DNA of 64,000 nt from Blautia hominis (GTDB lineage: Bacteria; Bacillota; Clostridia; Lachnospirales; Lachnospiraceae), in assembly GCA_002270465.1 (NCBI GenBank), contig NQOF01000001.1, positions 250,501 through 314,500 on the forward strand. The letters are read 5' to 3'. The notes under the pieces are model-generated. The model was not told where the DNA came from. It worked only from the letters and a program-made list of their open reading frames with translations, and did not search any database. Numbering within the stretch: the stretch's first letter is position 1; every line of letters starts with the position of its first letter. Below, piece by piece: positions 34,789 through 43,206 of this stretch. The position numbers and the translations under genes were made by a program.

Positions 34789-34816
34789 TTGCAATCTCAA
34801 AAAAGTATGCTATGAT
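34789..34816 (+). promoter_or_regulatory. Promoter of the ygeXYW-arcC operon
   Basis: TTGCAA (34789-34794), 16-bp spacer, TATGAT (34811-34816), about 45 bp upstream of the regulator gene start at 34862. Confidence 0.65.
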
Positions 34817-34861
34817 GGAATTAACAAGAAAAAGGAAAACCTGTCAGAAAGGAGCTTTCTT

Positions 34862-35518
34862 ATGGGCAGATTAAAATTACTGAAACAGGTGGCCGCCGGC
34901 CTTGCCAGACAGTTCGGACCGGACTGTGAGATCGTGATCCACGACTTAAAGACCCAGGACCTGGAACATTCCATTGTCTATCTGGAAAACGGTCATGTCT
35001 CCGGCAGACAGTTAGGTGACGGCCCCTCAAATGTGGTACTGAAAGCATTAAAAGAAACTCACCCGGAAAATCTGACGGACAGGGCAGGCTACCTGACCCG
35101 GACAGCAGACGGAAGAGTTCTGAAGTCTTCCACCTTCTACATAAAAGATGAAACAGAGGAGCTTCACTACATTCTCGGTATTAATTATGATATTACCAAG
35201 CTCCTGACCTTAGAAGCTGCGATCCACAATCTGACTGATACCGACGAGGAGAAGGAAAAAGAAGCAGCTCCGGAAATCACACATAACGTAAATGACCTTC
35301 TGGACCATCTCATTGAAGAGTCCGTCAGTCTGGTAGGCAAACCGGTGGCGCTGATGACCAAGGAAGATAAAGTAAAGGCCATCCAGTTCTTAAACGACTC
35401 CGGCGCCTTCCTCATCACCAAATCCGGTGATAAGGTGGCAAATTATTTCGGCATTTCCAAATATACTTTATATAGCTATACCGATGTGAACAAAGAAAAG
35501 GGGGAAGAAAAAAAATGA
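34862..35518 (+). CDS. YheO/DauR-like PAS-HTH transcriptional regulator
   Basis: A 218-residue regulator. Residues ~1-120 form a YheO-like PAS domain (LARQFGPDCEIVIHDLKTQD at the front, GINYDIT near 118), and residues ~150-212 a DauR-type helix-turn-helix region ending KVANYFGISKYTLYSYTDVN, where YFGISKYTLYSY is the recognition helix. Such proteins control amino acid or purine catabolism in bacteria. It overlaps ygeX by 4 bp and heads the plus-strand operon. It is well placed to control both divergent operons through the palindrome at 34742-34784. Ligand unknown. Confidence 0.85.
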   Translation: MGRLKLLKQVAAGLARQFGPDCEIVIHDLKTQDLEHSIVYLENGHVSGRQLGDGPSNVVLKALKETHPENLTDRAGYLTRTADGRVLKSSTFYIKDETEELHYILGINYDITKLLTLEAAIHNLTDTDEEKEKEAAPEITHNVNDLLDHLIEESVSLVGKPVALMTKEDKVKAIQFLNDSGAFLITKSGDKVANYFGISKYTLYSYTDVNKEKGEEKK

Positions 35519-36723
35519 AAGAAATCCAATGGGCAGAGAATAAAATGCCAAAGACGGCAGACACGTCTCTTCCGGTTATGTCACTGGAAAATGTAGCAAA
35601 AGCCAGAGCATTCCACGAAAGCTTTCCGCAGTACAGCAAAACACCGCTGGCAAAGCTTGACCACATGGCAGAACACCTGGGTCTTGGAGGGATCTTTGTA
35701 AAAGATGAATCCTACCGTTTCGGTCTGAATGCATTCAAAGTGCTGGGCGGTTCCTTTGCCATGGCTAACTACATTGCCAAACAGACCCACAGAGATGTAA
35801 GCGAACTGCCCTACGCAGTGCTCACCTCCGAGGAGCTGAGAAAAGAATTCGGGCAGGCCACTTTCTTCACAGCAACAGACGGCAATCACGGACGCGGCGT
35901 TGCCTGGGCTGCCAACAGACTGGGACAGAAATCCGTGGTCCTCATGCCAAAAGGCTCCACCAGGACCCGTCTTGAAAATATTCAAAAAGAAGGCGCAGAC
36001 GCCACCATCACGGAAGTCAATTATGATGAATGTGTCCGCCGGGCCAATGCCATGGCGGAAAAAACACCAAACGGCGTCATGGTACAGGATACTGCATGGG
36101 ATGGCTACGAGGAAATCCCTTCCTGGATCATGCAGGGATACGGAACCATGGCTTCTGAGGCTGATGAACAGCTCAGGGAATACGGCTGTGACCGCCCTAC
36201 CCACATTTTCATCCAGGCAGGTGTAGGTTCCCTGGCAGGAGCGGTACAGGGGTATTTCGCTAACCGCTATCCGGATAACCCGCCTGTGGTTGTAGTGATG
36301 GAAGCAGATTCAGCTGCCTGCCTCTACAAAGGCGCCAAAGCGGCTGACGGTAATATCCGCATTGTGGACGGCGATATGCCCACCATCATGGCCGGGCTTG
36401 CCTGCGGAGAGCCAAACACCATCTCCTGGGATATCCTGAAAAACCACGTATCTGTCTTTACCTCTTGCCCGGACTGGGTATCTGCCAGAGGCATGCGCAT
36501 GCTGGCAGCTCCCGTAAAAGGAGACCCACAGGTGACAAGCGGAGAATCCGGCGCTGTGGGCATGGGGCTTTTAAGTGCCATCATGGAACAGGATAAATAC
36601 AGGGAACTGCGCAGTTTCCTGAAGCTGGATGAAACAGCAAAGGTACTCCTCTTCTCCACAGAAGGCGACACGGACCCGGAACGCTACAAAGAAATTGTGT
36701 GGGACGGGAAACAATATGATTGA
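35515..36723 (+). CDS. ygeX: Diaminopropionate ammonia-lyase
   Basis: A 402-residue PLP enzyme that converts 2,3-diaminopropionate to pyruvate and ammonia. The lysine that holds PLP is Lys75 in YRFGLNAFKVLGG, a motif specific to this family. Other family features are TATDGNHGRGVAWAA, IMQGYGTMASE and IQAGVGSLAGAV (phosphate-binding glycine loop). It is coupled to the upstream regulator gene by a 4-bp overlap, and ygeY follows after 71 bp. Within the island it supplies the step yielding pyruvate from a purine-derived diamino acid. Confidence 0.96.
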   Translation: MKEIQWAENKMPKTADTSLPVMSLENVAKARAFHESFPQYSKTPLAKLDHMAEHLGLGGIFVKDESYRFGLNAFKVLGGSFAMANYIAKQTHRDVSELPYAVLTSEELRKEFGQATFFTATDGNHGRGVAWAANRLGQKSVVLMPKGSTRTRLENIQKEGADATITEVNYDECVRRANAMAEKTPNGVMVQDTAWDGYEEIPSWIMQGYGTMASEADEQLREYGCDRPTHIFIQAGVGSLAGAVQGYFANRYPDNPPVVVVMEADSAACLYKGAKAADGNIRIVDGDMPTIMAGLACGEPNTISWDILKNHVSVFTSCPDWVSARGMRMLAAPVKGDPQVTSGESGAVGMGLLSAIMEQDKYRELRSFLKLDETAKVLLFSTEGDTDPERYKEIVWDGKQYD

Positions 36724-36794
36724 CGCCCTGCCATCAGGGCCGGAAACAGGAAACTATTTTAAATGAATAATAAATGTATTGGGAGGATTTCATT

Positions 36795-38054
36795 ATGGAT
36801 TACGGTAAGATCAAAGAAGCAGCACAGGGTTACGAGCAGGCAATGACAAAGTTCTTAAGGGACCTGGTAAGGATTCCCGGTGAAAGCGTAGGCGAAGAAG
36901 GCCATGTAAAACGGATTGAACAGGAAATGAACGCCCTGGGATTCGATAAAGTTGTCATTGACCCCATGGGAAATATTTTGGGCTACATGGGAAGCGGGAA
37001 GACTCTCATCGGTTTTGACGCACATATCGATACGGTCGGGATCGGAAACCGCGACAACTGGGAGTTTGACCCTTATGAAGGCTTTGAGTCTGACACGGAA
37101 ATCGGCGGACGTGGAACTTCCGACCAGCTGGGTGGTATTGTCTCTGCCGTGTACGGCGCCAAGATCATGAAAGACCAGGGACTTCTGGATGACCGCTACA
37201 CCGTACTGGTAACCGGAACTGTCCAGGAGGAAGACTGTGACGGTCTGTGCTGGCAGTATATTGTAAACGAAGACAAAGTAAGACCTGAATTTGTTGTATC
37301 CACAGAACCTACAGACGGCGGCATCTACAGAGGACAGAGAGGCCGTATGGAAATCCGTGTGGATGTAACAGGCGTCTCCTGCCATGGCTCCGCACCGGAA
37401 CGCGGTGACAATGCTATCTATAAAATGGCTGACATTCTCCAGGAAGTCCGTGACCTCAATGAAAATGACGCTGAGGATTCCACCGAGATCAAAGGTCTTG
37501 TGAAAATGCTGGATGAAAAATACAACAAAGAATGGAAAGAAGCCCGTTTCCTCGGCCGCGGTACCGTGACCACATCCGAGATCTTCTTCACATCCCCCAG
37601 CCGCTGCGCGGTTGCAGACTCATGTGCTATCTCTCTTGACCGCCGCATGACTGCAGGGGAAACCTGGGAAAGCTGTCTGGATGAGATCCGTGCCCTGCCG
37701 TCCGTGAAAAAACACGGTGCAAAAGTATCCATGTACAATTACGAACGCCCCTCCTGGACCGGACTTTCTTATCCTACAGAATGCTACTTCCCCACATGGG
37801 TCATTCCGGAGGATCACAAAGTGACAGAAGCTATGGCTGCCGCTTACACAGAACTGTACGGAGAGCCACGCATTGACAAATGGACCTTCTCCACCAACGG
37901 TGTTTCCATTATGGGCCGCTTCGGCATTCCGTGCATCGGCTTTGGCCCCGGCAAGGAGGCTCAGGCTCATGCCCCCAATGAGAAGACCTGGAAAGAAGAT
38001 CTTGTGAGATGCGCCGCTGTGTATGCTGCTCTTCCGACTGAATACTGCAAATAA
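36795..38054 (+). CDS. ygeY: YgeY-family selenium-linked metallohydrolase
   Basis: A 419-residue member of the M20 peptidase/deacetylase family found with selenium-dependent molybdenum hydroxylases. Metal-binding residues are visible in [13 protein letters not shown] (His/Asp near 75-80), [12 protein letters not shown] (Asp), TVQEEDCDG (catalytic Glu) and [11 protein letters not shown]. The start at 36795 follows GGGAGG. The family probably hydrolyses an acyl or carbamoyl diamino acid intermediate to 2,3-diaminopropionate, but that step is inferred. It lies between ygeX and a family A repeat. Confidence 0.93.
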   Translation: MDYGKIKEAAQGYEQAMTKFLRDLVRIPGESVGEEGHVKRIEQEMNALGFDKVVIDPMGNILGYMGSGKTLIGFDAHIDTVGIGNRDNWEFDPYEGFESDTEIGGRGTSDQLGGIVSAVYGAKIMKDQGLLDDRYTVLVTGTVQEEDCDGLCWQYIVNEDKVRPEFVVSTEPTDGGIYRGQRGRMEIRVDVTGVSCHGSAPERGDNAIYKMADILQEVRDLNENDAEDSTEIKGLVKMLDEKYNKEWKEARFLGRGTVTTSEIFFTSPSRCAVADSCAISLDRRMTAGETWESCLDEIRALPSVKKHGAKVSMYNYERPSWTGLSYPTECYFPTWVIPEDHKVTEAMAAAYTELYGEPRIDKWTFSTNGVSIMGRFGIPCIGFGPGKEAQAHAPNEKTWKEDLVRCAAVYAALPTEYCK

Positions 38055-38065
38055 TAAGAATTTAT

Positions 38066-38197
38066 GTAACTGTTCAGTACCCACAGTTACAGGCAAAAAT
38101 CCATGCAGAATCACCTTTGGCGATGGGATCTTTGCTTGTCTGCGGAATGTTTTCAGTAGGTCAGCGCAGTGAATGCGCAGATCTACTGAATAGTTAC
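38066..38197 (-). repeat. Palindrome-ended repeat, family A, copy 2
   Basis: A 132-bp copy in the orientation opposite to the other two, bounded by GTAACTGTTCAGTA and TACTGAATAGTTAC. It occupies most of the ygeY-ygeW gap. It would add 39 in-frame codons to ygeW if ORF length alone were used. Confidence 0.85.
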
Positions 38198-38233
38198 GAA
38201 TTAATGATCATAAATAGAAAGGAATATCAAACC

Positions 38234-39427
38234 ATGAAAACATTACAGGATTATATTGATAAATTAAACAAACTGAACTTTAAAGAAATGTACGAAAACG
38301 ACTTCTTCCTGACCTGGGAGAAGACCGATGACGAGCTGGAAGCTGTATTTACCCTGGCAGATGCTCTGCGCTTTATGCGCCAGAACAATATCTCCACAAA
38401 AGTTTTTGAGAGCGGCCTTGGCATCTCCCTGTTCCGTGACAACTCCACACGTACCCGTTTCTCCTTCGCTTCCGCCTGCAATCTGCTGGGCCTGGAAGTA
38501 CAGGATTTAGACGAGGGCAAATCCCAGATCGCACACGGGGAGACTGTACGTGAGACAGCCAACATGATCTCCTTCATGGCTGATGTGATCGGTATCCGTG
38601 ATGATATGTACATCGGAAAAGGAAATGCTTACATGCATCAGGTTTCCGATTCTGTGAAAGAAGGCTACGAGGACGGCATCCTGGAGCAGCGTCCCACACT
38701 TGTAAACCTCCAGTGTGACATTGACCATCCCACTCAGTGTATGGCTGATATGCTCCACATCATCCACGAGTTCGGCGGAGTGGAGAACTTAAAAGGCAAA
38801 AAACTTGCCATGACATGGGCTTACTCTCCTTCATACGGCAAACCCCTGTCTGTTCCTCAGGGCGTTATCGGTCTGATGACACGTTTCGGCATGGAAGTGG
38901 TGCTGGCTCATCCGGAAGGATATGAAGTTATGCCTGAGGTTGAGGAAGTGGCTAATAAAAATGCAGAAAAGACAGGCGGCAGCTTCAAACGCACCAATAG
39001 TATGGAAGAGGCATTTAAGGACGCTGATATTGTATATCCAAAGAGCTGGGCACCCTTTGCTGCTATGGAAGAGAGAACCGATCTATACGGAAAAGGCGAC
39101 TTTGATGGTATTGATAAATTAGAGAAAGAGCTTCTGGCACAGAATGCGCAGCACAAAGACTGGGCCTGCACAGAAGAACTGATGAAGACCACAAAGGACG
39201 GCAAAGCACTCTATCTGCACTGCCTGCCTGCTGACATCACAGGGCTTAGCTGTGAATCCGGTGAGGTGGATGCCTCTGTATTTGACCGTTACCGCACACC
39301 GCTTTACAAGGAAGCCAGCTTCAAACCGTACATTATTGCTGCCATGATCATGCTCAGCAAATTTGATGACCCGGCAGAAGTTTTAAAGAAACTGGAAGAA
39401 CGGGACCAGCCGCGTAAGTTCAAATAA
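38234..39427 (+). CDS. ygeW: YgeW-type knotted carbamoyltransferase
   Basis: A 397-residue carbamoyltransferase of the aspartate/ornithine carbamoyltransferase superfamily. The carbamoyl phosphate motif FRDNSTRTRFSFASA lies near residues 70-85; HQVSDSVKEG (near 139-148), HPTQCMADML and the HCLPADITG near residue 332 are also present. The YgeW family takes an unidentified substrate and is thought to form carbamoyl phosphate from a ureido compound for ATP synthesis. The start at 38234 (MKTLQDYIDK) has GAAAGGA upstream; the open frame extends upstream only through repeat sequence. It is followed 40 bp later by carbamate kinase. Confidence 0.93.
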   Translation: MKTLQDYIDKLNKLNFKEMYENDFFLTWEKTDDELEAVFTLADALRFMRQNNISTKVFESGLGISLFRDNSTRTRFSFASACNLLGLEVQDLDEGKSQIAHGETVRETANMISFMADVIGIRDDMYIGKGNAYMHQVSDSVKEGYEDGILEQRPTLVNLQCDIDHPTQCMADMLHIIHEFGGVENLKGKKLAMTWAYSPSYGKPLSVPQGVIGLMTRFGMEVVLAHPEGYEVMPEVEEVANKNAEKTGGSFKRTNSMEEAFKDADIVYPKSWAPFAAMEERTDLYGKGDFDGIDKLEKELLAQNAQHKDWACTEELMKTTKDGKALYLHCLPADITGLSCESGEVDASVFDRYRTPLYKEASFKPYIIAAMIMLSKFDDPAEVLKKLEERDQPRKFK

Positions 39428-39467
39428 TATAAGGTACGCATTCATGTAAGAACAGGGGGTTTTTACT

Positions 39468-40415
39468 TTGCAGAAACAAAAAATCGTCATCGCCCTGGGC
39501 GGCAATGCCCTGGGCAATACACTTCCGGAACAGATGGCTGCCGTTAAAGTAACGGCAAAGGCCATCGTGGACCTGATTGAAGAAGGCCACCAGGTCATCG
39601 TTACACACGGTAACGGACCACAGGTTGGCATGATCAACAACGCTATGGCTGCCCTTTCCAGGGAAGATGCCGCACAGCCCAACACTCCGCTTTCCGTCTG
39701 TGTGGCAATGAGCCAGGCTTATATCGGATATGATCTGCAGAATGCTCTGCGGGAAGAACTGCTGAACCGCGGCATTGACAACATCCCGGTATCCACCATG
39801 GTGACACAGGTGCGTGTCAATGAAGATGATCCGGCATTTGACACCCCTTCCAAACCCATCGGAAAATTTTTAAGTGAGGAAGAGGCCAAAGTCATTACAC
39901 AGAAATACGGCCACATTATGCGTGAGGATGCAGGCAGAGGCTGGCGCCGCTTCGTCGCCTCCCCGAAACCTCAGGAGATTGTGGAGATCGGTGCTATCCG
40001 CTCCTTAGTGGACTCCGGTGAAGTTGTGATCGCCTGCGGCGGCGGCGGGATTCCCGTCACCCTGAAGGGAAATCATCTGAAGGGAGCCAGCGCTGTCATT
40101 GACAAGGATTTTGCAAGCTGCCTTCTGGCTAAGGAGCTGGACGCGGATTATCTCATCATCCTGACAGCCGTTGAGAAGGTTGCCATCAATTTCGGCAAAG
40201 AGGATGAGACATGGCTGTCCGCCATATCCACATCCGAGGCTGAAAAATACGCCCGGGAAGGCCAGTTCGCCCCCGGCTCTATGCTTCCCAAAGTGGAGGC
40301 TGCCATTGATTTTGCTTCCTCAAAGCCGGGAAGGAAGGCGCTGATCACGCTCCTTCAGAAGGCAAAGGATGGGATTGAAGGCAAGACAGGAACGGTTGTA
40401 TGCAATAAACTTTAA
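39468..40415 (+). CDS. arcC: Carbamate kinase
   Basis: A 315-residue kinase that transfers the phosphate of carbamoyl phosphate to ADP, giving ATP, CO2 and ammonia. It starts KQKIVIALGGNALGNTLPEQ, contains VTHGNGPQVGMI and IACGGGGIPV, and has the AVIDKDFASCLLAKELDADY segment, all characteristic. The start codon is TTG at 39468, with AGGGGG upstream; no ATG is better placed. As the last gene of the operon it gives the energy yield of the YgeW reaction. A strong terminator follows. Confidence 0.96.
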   Translation: MQKQKIVIALGGNALGNTLPEQMAAVKVTAKAIVDLIEEGHQVIVTHGNGPQVGMINNAMAALSREDAAQPNTPLSVCVAMSQAYIGYDLQNALREELLNRGIDNIPVSTMVTQVRVNEDDPAFDTPSKPIGKFLSEEEAKVITQKYGHIMREDAGRGWRRFVASPKPQEIVEIGAIRSLVDSGEVVIACGGGGIPVTLKGNHLKGASAVIDKDFASCLLAKELDADYLIILTAVEKVAINFGKEDETWLSAISTSEAEKYAREGQFAPGSMLPKVEAAIDFASSKPGRKALITLLQKAKDGIEGKTGTVVCNKL

Positions 40416-40765
40416 AATAATATAGAAAATACCCGGCAGACCTTTTCCGCTTTGCGTCTGCCGGGTATTTTATTAGAATTACAGGACTAAATTTTAGCCT
40501 GAAAAAACGCGCTGTCTTTTGTATATAATGCCAAAAATTTGTGAATAGCGTCCGAATACTTGTTCTCTTCATAAAAGCATAGTATAATAATCTAATCTCG
40601 CAATAAAAAATTTCTGTATTGCTTTTCTACATCATATCTTTCCAATAACTCATTTTGTCTATCCTTGTATTATCCAAATAAGACATAATATGAATATATT
40701 TCTCCAGGCAGCCGAACAGGCGGCTCTCTATCCCGTTCCGAGTTTTACGGAAAGGGGTGTTGTTT
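40416..40765. other. Intergenic region before the small toxin gene
   Basis: 350 bp: the operon terminator at 40426-40475, then A/T-rich DNA with no supported gene, ending at the ribosome site AAAGGGGTG of the toxin gene. I could not assign a toxin promoter with confidence. Confidence 0.6.
40426..40475 (+). terminator. Terminator of the ygeX-arcC operon
   Basis: Perfect 15-bp stem AAAATACCCGGCAGA / TCTGCCGGGTATTTT, followed by a short T-run. Rho-independent. Confidence 0.9.
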
Positions 40766-40852
40766 ATGTACATGACATATGGTGATTTCTTTACCTCTAT
40801 CATTATGATAACAGGTATCATAGCACTGGTGGTCCAAATACATAAAAAATAG
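40766..40852 (+). CDS. Holin-like type I toxin peptide
   Basis: A 28-residue peptide starting MYMTYGDFF and ending VVQIHKK, with a single hydrophobic helix (about residues 10-24) and basic tail. Short single-helix peptides of this pattern are the putative holin-like (Hol-Tox) type I toxins of Firmicutes, which depolarise the membrane. Ribosome site AAAGGGGTG stands about 8 bp upstream; a second ATG two codons later is an alternative start. A minus-strand promoter and terminator face it from the 3' side, giving an antisense RNA. Its small size explains why ordinary gene callers miss it. Homology is by pattern; toxicity is untested. Confidence 0.72.
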   Translation: MYMTYGDFFTSIIMITGIIALVVQIHKK

Positions 40853-40944
40853 CCGTCCTGCTCCCGCCAAAGAATAGGACAACTATTTTACTATACTAAT
40901 TTGCCGGGACGGGTAGTGTGCATCTACCTGTCGGCTGCTTCGAT
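40843..40944 (-). ncRNA. Antisense RNA, candidate type I antitoxin
   Basis: Transcription is predicted from about 40944 (minus-strand promoter 40979-40951) to the T-run at about 40843. It would be about 100 nt, with a 5' hairpin (CTACCTGTCGGC at 40935-40924 paired with 40916-40903) and a terminator hairpin (40889-40876 with 40859-40846) followed by TTTTTT. It overlaps the toxin stop codon and 3' leader region, in convergent arrangement as in txpA/RatA-type systems. Confidence 0.65.
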
Positions 40945-40950
40945 AAATAT

Positions 40951-40979
40951 ATTATACGGCTGCCTTAAAAAAAAGTCAA
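40951..40979 (-). promoter_or_regulatory. Promoter of the antisense RNA
   Basis: Minus strand: TTGACT (40979-40974), 17-bp spacer, TATAAT (40956-40951), pointing to the toxin gene. Confidence 0.75.
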
Positions 40980-41088
40980 TAACATACTTTAATTCCTTTG
41001 CTTTTATACTGATGAATCTCCTTCCAAAAGTATTTTTATACTTTGTGAATATGCATCATTGATTTGCATCTAAAGCTCGAACCGCACA

Positions 41089-41230
41089 AACTCCCCTGGA
41101 CATTGGCAGCACCCAGGTCACATGCGGAATAACTCCCCTGGACATGCCAACACCCAGGTCACATGCAGAATATCTAATATCTACTGATTCAGGTGAAAAC
41201 TCCCCCGGACATGGCAGTACCCAGGGGAGT
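41089..41230 (+). repeat. Three related ~40-bp repeats, decayed terminator array
   Basis: Units start AACTCCCCTGGACAT, continue GCA-CACCCAGGTCACATGC, and lie at 41089-41130, 41131-41171 and, with a different tail, 41198-41230. Units 1 and 2 keep CCTGG / CCAGG pairing; unit 3 is a full terminator hairpin. Confidence 0.75.
41199..41230 (-). terminator. Terminator of the TRAP/transketolase operon
   Basis: Minus strand: ACTCCCCTGG, 12-nt loop, CCGGGGGAGT, then TTTTC. It lies 60 bp after the last stop codon at 41290. Confidence 0.8.
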
Positions 41231-41289
41231 GATCATAATAAATCTATCTAGGCTGATATTCCTGTATCATAACATGGAAAAACTTACTT

Positions 41290-42255
41290 TCACTTATTAA
41301 CTACATTGATCGGATCACCGTCTGTAAATGCTTTTAAATCTTCTACTGCAATGTCCATAAGCCTCTGTCTGGACTCTTTTGGAGCCCAGGAAATATGAGG
41401 TGTAATAATGCAGTTCTTGGCCTGTAAAAGCGGATTGTCCCCTCTGATGGGTTCCGTGGACACTACATCCAGTCCGGCTCCGGCAACTTTACCGCTGTTC
41501 AAGGCATCTCTCAAATCTTCTTCCACGATCAGCGGCCCTCTGGAATTGTTGATAATGATCACGCCGTCCTTCATTTTTGCAATGCTCTCTTTATTCACCA
41601 GTCCCTGAGTGGATGGAAACAGCGGGCAGTGCAGGGCGATCACATCTGCCCGGGCAAATAATTCTTCTCTGGATACATATTCGGCAATCTCTCTTCCGCA
41701 GTCATTGGGGTACTCGTCATTGGCGATGACCTTCATTCCCAGGGCTTTTGCAATACGCCCTGTAGCCTGTCCGATCCTTCCGAATCCAACGATCCCCATG
41801 GTCTTGTCAGCCAGTTCAATCAGCGGATAATCCCAGAAGCACCAGTCAGAGTTCTTTTCCCATCTTCCCTCATGAACTGCTTTGTCATGATGGCCGATAT
41901 GATGGCAGATTTCCAGCAGCAGGGCAATGGCAAACTGTCCCACCGCGGCGGTACCGTATGTTGGAATGTTGCAGACAGGTATGCCTCTCTCCCTGGCAGT
42001 ATCCACATCCACCACGTTATATCCTGTGGCAAGGACTCCCACATATCTGATGTTTCTGCAGGCCTCAAACACTTCTTTTGGAAGGGGTGTTTTATTGGTG
42101 ATAACAGCATCCGCATCACTGATCCTGTCAATCACCTCCTGCATATCTGTGAGGGATGTGCGGTCATAAACCGTCAGCTCCCCCAGTGCTTCCATATCTC
42201 CCCAGGATAAATCTCCAGGGTTTTCCGTATAACCGTCTAACACAACAATTTTCAT
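41290..42255 (-). CDS. D-2-hydroxyacid dehydrogenase (NAD-dependent)
   Basis: A 321-residue NAD(P)-dependent dehydrogenase of the D-isomer family (glycerate, lactate or hydroxypyruvate type). The nucleotide-binding motif GIVGFGRIGQATG lies at about residues 145-157, followed by the catalytic Arg/Glu region (NNSRGPLIVEEDL) and catalytic histidine in IITPHISWAP. The start at 42255 (MKIVVLDGYTENPGD) has AAAGGA upstream; an open frame of 55 codons before it is rejected. It is the last gene of the TRAP operon and may reduce a keto acid formed by the pathway. Confidence 0.9.
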   Translation of the reverse strand: MKIVVLDGYTENPGDLSWGDMEALGELTVYDRTSLTDMQEVIDRISDADAVITNKTPLPKEVFEACRNIRYVGVLATGYNVVDVDTARERGIPVCNIPTYGTAAVGQFAIALLLEICHHIGHHDKAVHEGRWEKNSDWCFWDYPLIELADKTMGIVGFGRIGQATGRIAKALGMKVIANDEYPNDCGREIAEYVSREELFARADVIALHCPLFPSTQGLVNKESIAKMKDGVIIINNSRGPLIVEEDLRDALNSGKVAGAGLDVVSTEPIRGDNPLLQAKNCIITPHISWAPKESRQRLMDIAVEDLKAFTDGDPINVVNK

Positions 42256-42293
42256 TCTCTTTTTATCCTTTCTGCAAAAGCTTCTTATTCCCG

Positions 42294-43157
42294 TTAAATC
42301 AGCGGGGTCTCCGGATGCAGCATGGTTGCAATGACTTTGTCCAGCACTTCGTCTTTCCAGATATCTTTCCAGTTTTCCCTCATTACCAGACGGCTGCCCA
42401 GTCCGATCGCCACCTTGCACGCATCCGATACGGGCGGATTTCCGGGAATGTATCCCAGGAAGTTGGCGGACAGATTGTAGATATGGCCGGTGAGAAAAGA
42501 CACTGCCGCTTCCTTAGGGATTCCCCGTTTTACTGCTTCCTCCACGGTCTCCGCCATGGCATACAGGCAGGTAGCTCCCAGCAGTTCCACAAGTGTCGGC
42601 TCTAAAAATGCAATCTGTTCAGAGGACATAACATACGCATGTTCCACCGGCGCATACATCTGTTTTGCAACCTCCACGCACTGCGCAAACCGCTCATCCT
42701 CCCCCTGGATCTTGGACATGACAATATCCTGTTTTCCGCCCATACCGCCAAAACGGTCCTGACGTGCCTCAAAGGTGTCCTGATCCAGAAAATAAGATGG
42801 ATGGCAGGGATGGGCCACACCAAAAGTACAATCATCTCTCAGTGTCAATTCCCTGGCAACTGCCGCCGCCGGGTCCAGAATGATAAATCCGGTTCCGGGT
42901 TTTAACTGGGGCACATAGATAGCCGAGAGCTTTCCGATCAGGGTATCCGGTACGGCAAATACCACCACATCAGCTTTTGTAAGGGCCTCCTCCACCGGAG
43001 TCGGCCGAAAGCCACGTTCTTTGATGCTCTTTATTCCGGCATCTGTGGCCTCCACCAGAAGCAGTTCAAACGCATCCGGTTTTTTTGCCAGATTGTTGCT
43101 TGTCCTTGTTCCCATTTTACCGCCTGCACCAATTACACTTACTACAATCTTACTCAT
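42294..43157 (-). CDS. 6-phosphogluconate-dehydrogenase-like oxidoreductase
   Basis: A 287-residue NAD-binding oxidoreductase. It starts VVSVIGAGGKMGTRTSNNL, a Rossmann motif GAGGKMG, and contains VVVFAVPDTLIGKLS and a long helical C-terminal part (about 165-287, VVELLGATCLYAMAETVEEAV-like). It resembles the family with a phosphogluconate dehydrogenase C-terminal domain that includes D-apionate oxidoisomerase. I consider that a family relation, not an assignment. It lies between transketolase C and the D-2-hydroxyacid dehydrogenase in an operon with a TRAP transporter, so it probably oxidises a sugar acid. Confidence 0.75.
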   Translation of the reverse strand: MSKIVVSVIGAGGKMGTRTSNNLAKKPDAFELLLVEATDAGIKSIKERGFRPTPVEEALTKADVVVFAVPDTLIGKLSAIYVPQLKPGTGFIILDPAAAVARELTLRDDCTFGVAHPCHPSYFLDQDTFEARQDRFGGMGGKQDIVMSKIQGEDERFAQCVEVAKQMYAPVEHAYVMSSEQIAFLEPTLVELLGATCLYAMAETVEEAVKRGIPKEAAVSFLTGHIYNLSANFLGYIPGNPPVSDACKVAIGLGSRLVMRENWKDIWKDEVLDKVIATMLHPETPLI

Positions 43158-43206
43158 GTTTTTTTCCTCTTTTCCAATTATTCCATTATCACTATACCAA
43201 TGGCTG

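Larger units (their letters stand above)
40853..41289. other. Gene-free region of hairpins and repeats
   Basis: 437 bp between the toxin gene and the TRAP/transketolase operon. The left part is the antisense RNA and its promoter; 41089-41230 holds three related repeats; the remainder shows nothing recognisable. Confidence 0.7.

Noticed and set aside
34675-34861. Purine or molybdenum-cofactor riboswitch upstream of xdh
   Set aside because: The intergenic region has only a promoter and an A/T palindrome; no riboswitch core is recognisable.
38117-38233. N-terminal extension of YgeW by 39 residues
   Set aside because: The extension lies mostly in a family A repeat and lacks a ribosome site; MKTLQDYIDK at 38234 is properly preceded by GAAAGGA.
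40766-40852. Prophage remnant suggested by the holin-like peptide
   Set aside because: No phage genes surround it; the antisense promoter points to a chromosomal type I toxin locus instead.
41089-41230. CRISPR array
   Set aside because: Three imperfect repeats only, with no regular spacers and no cas genes.
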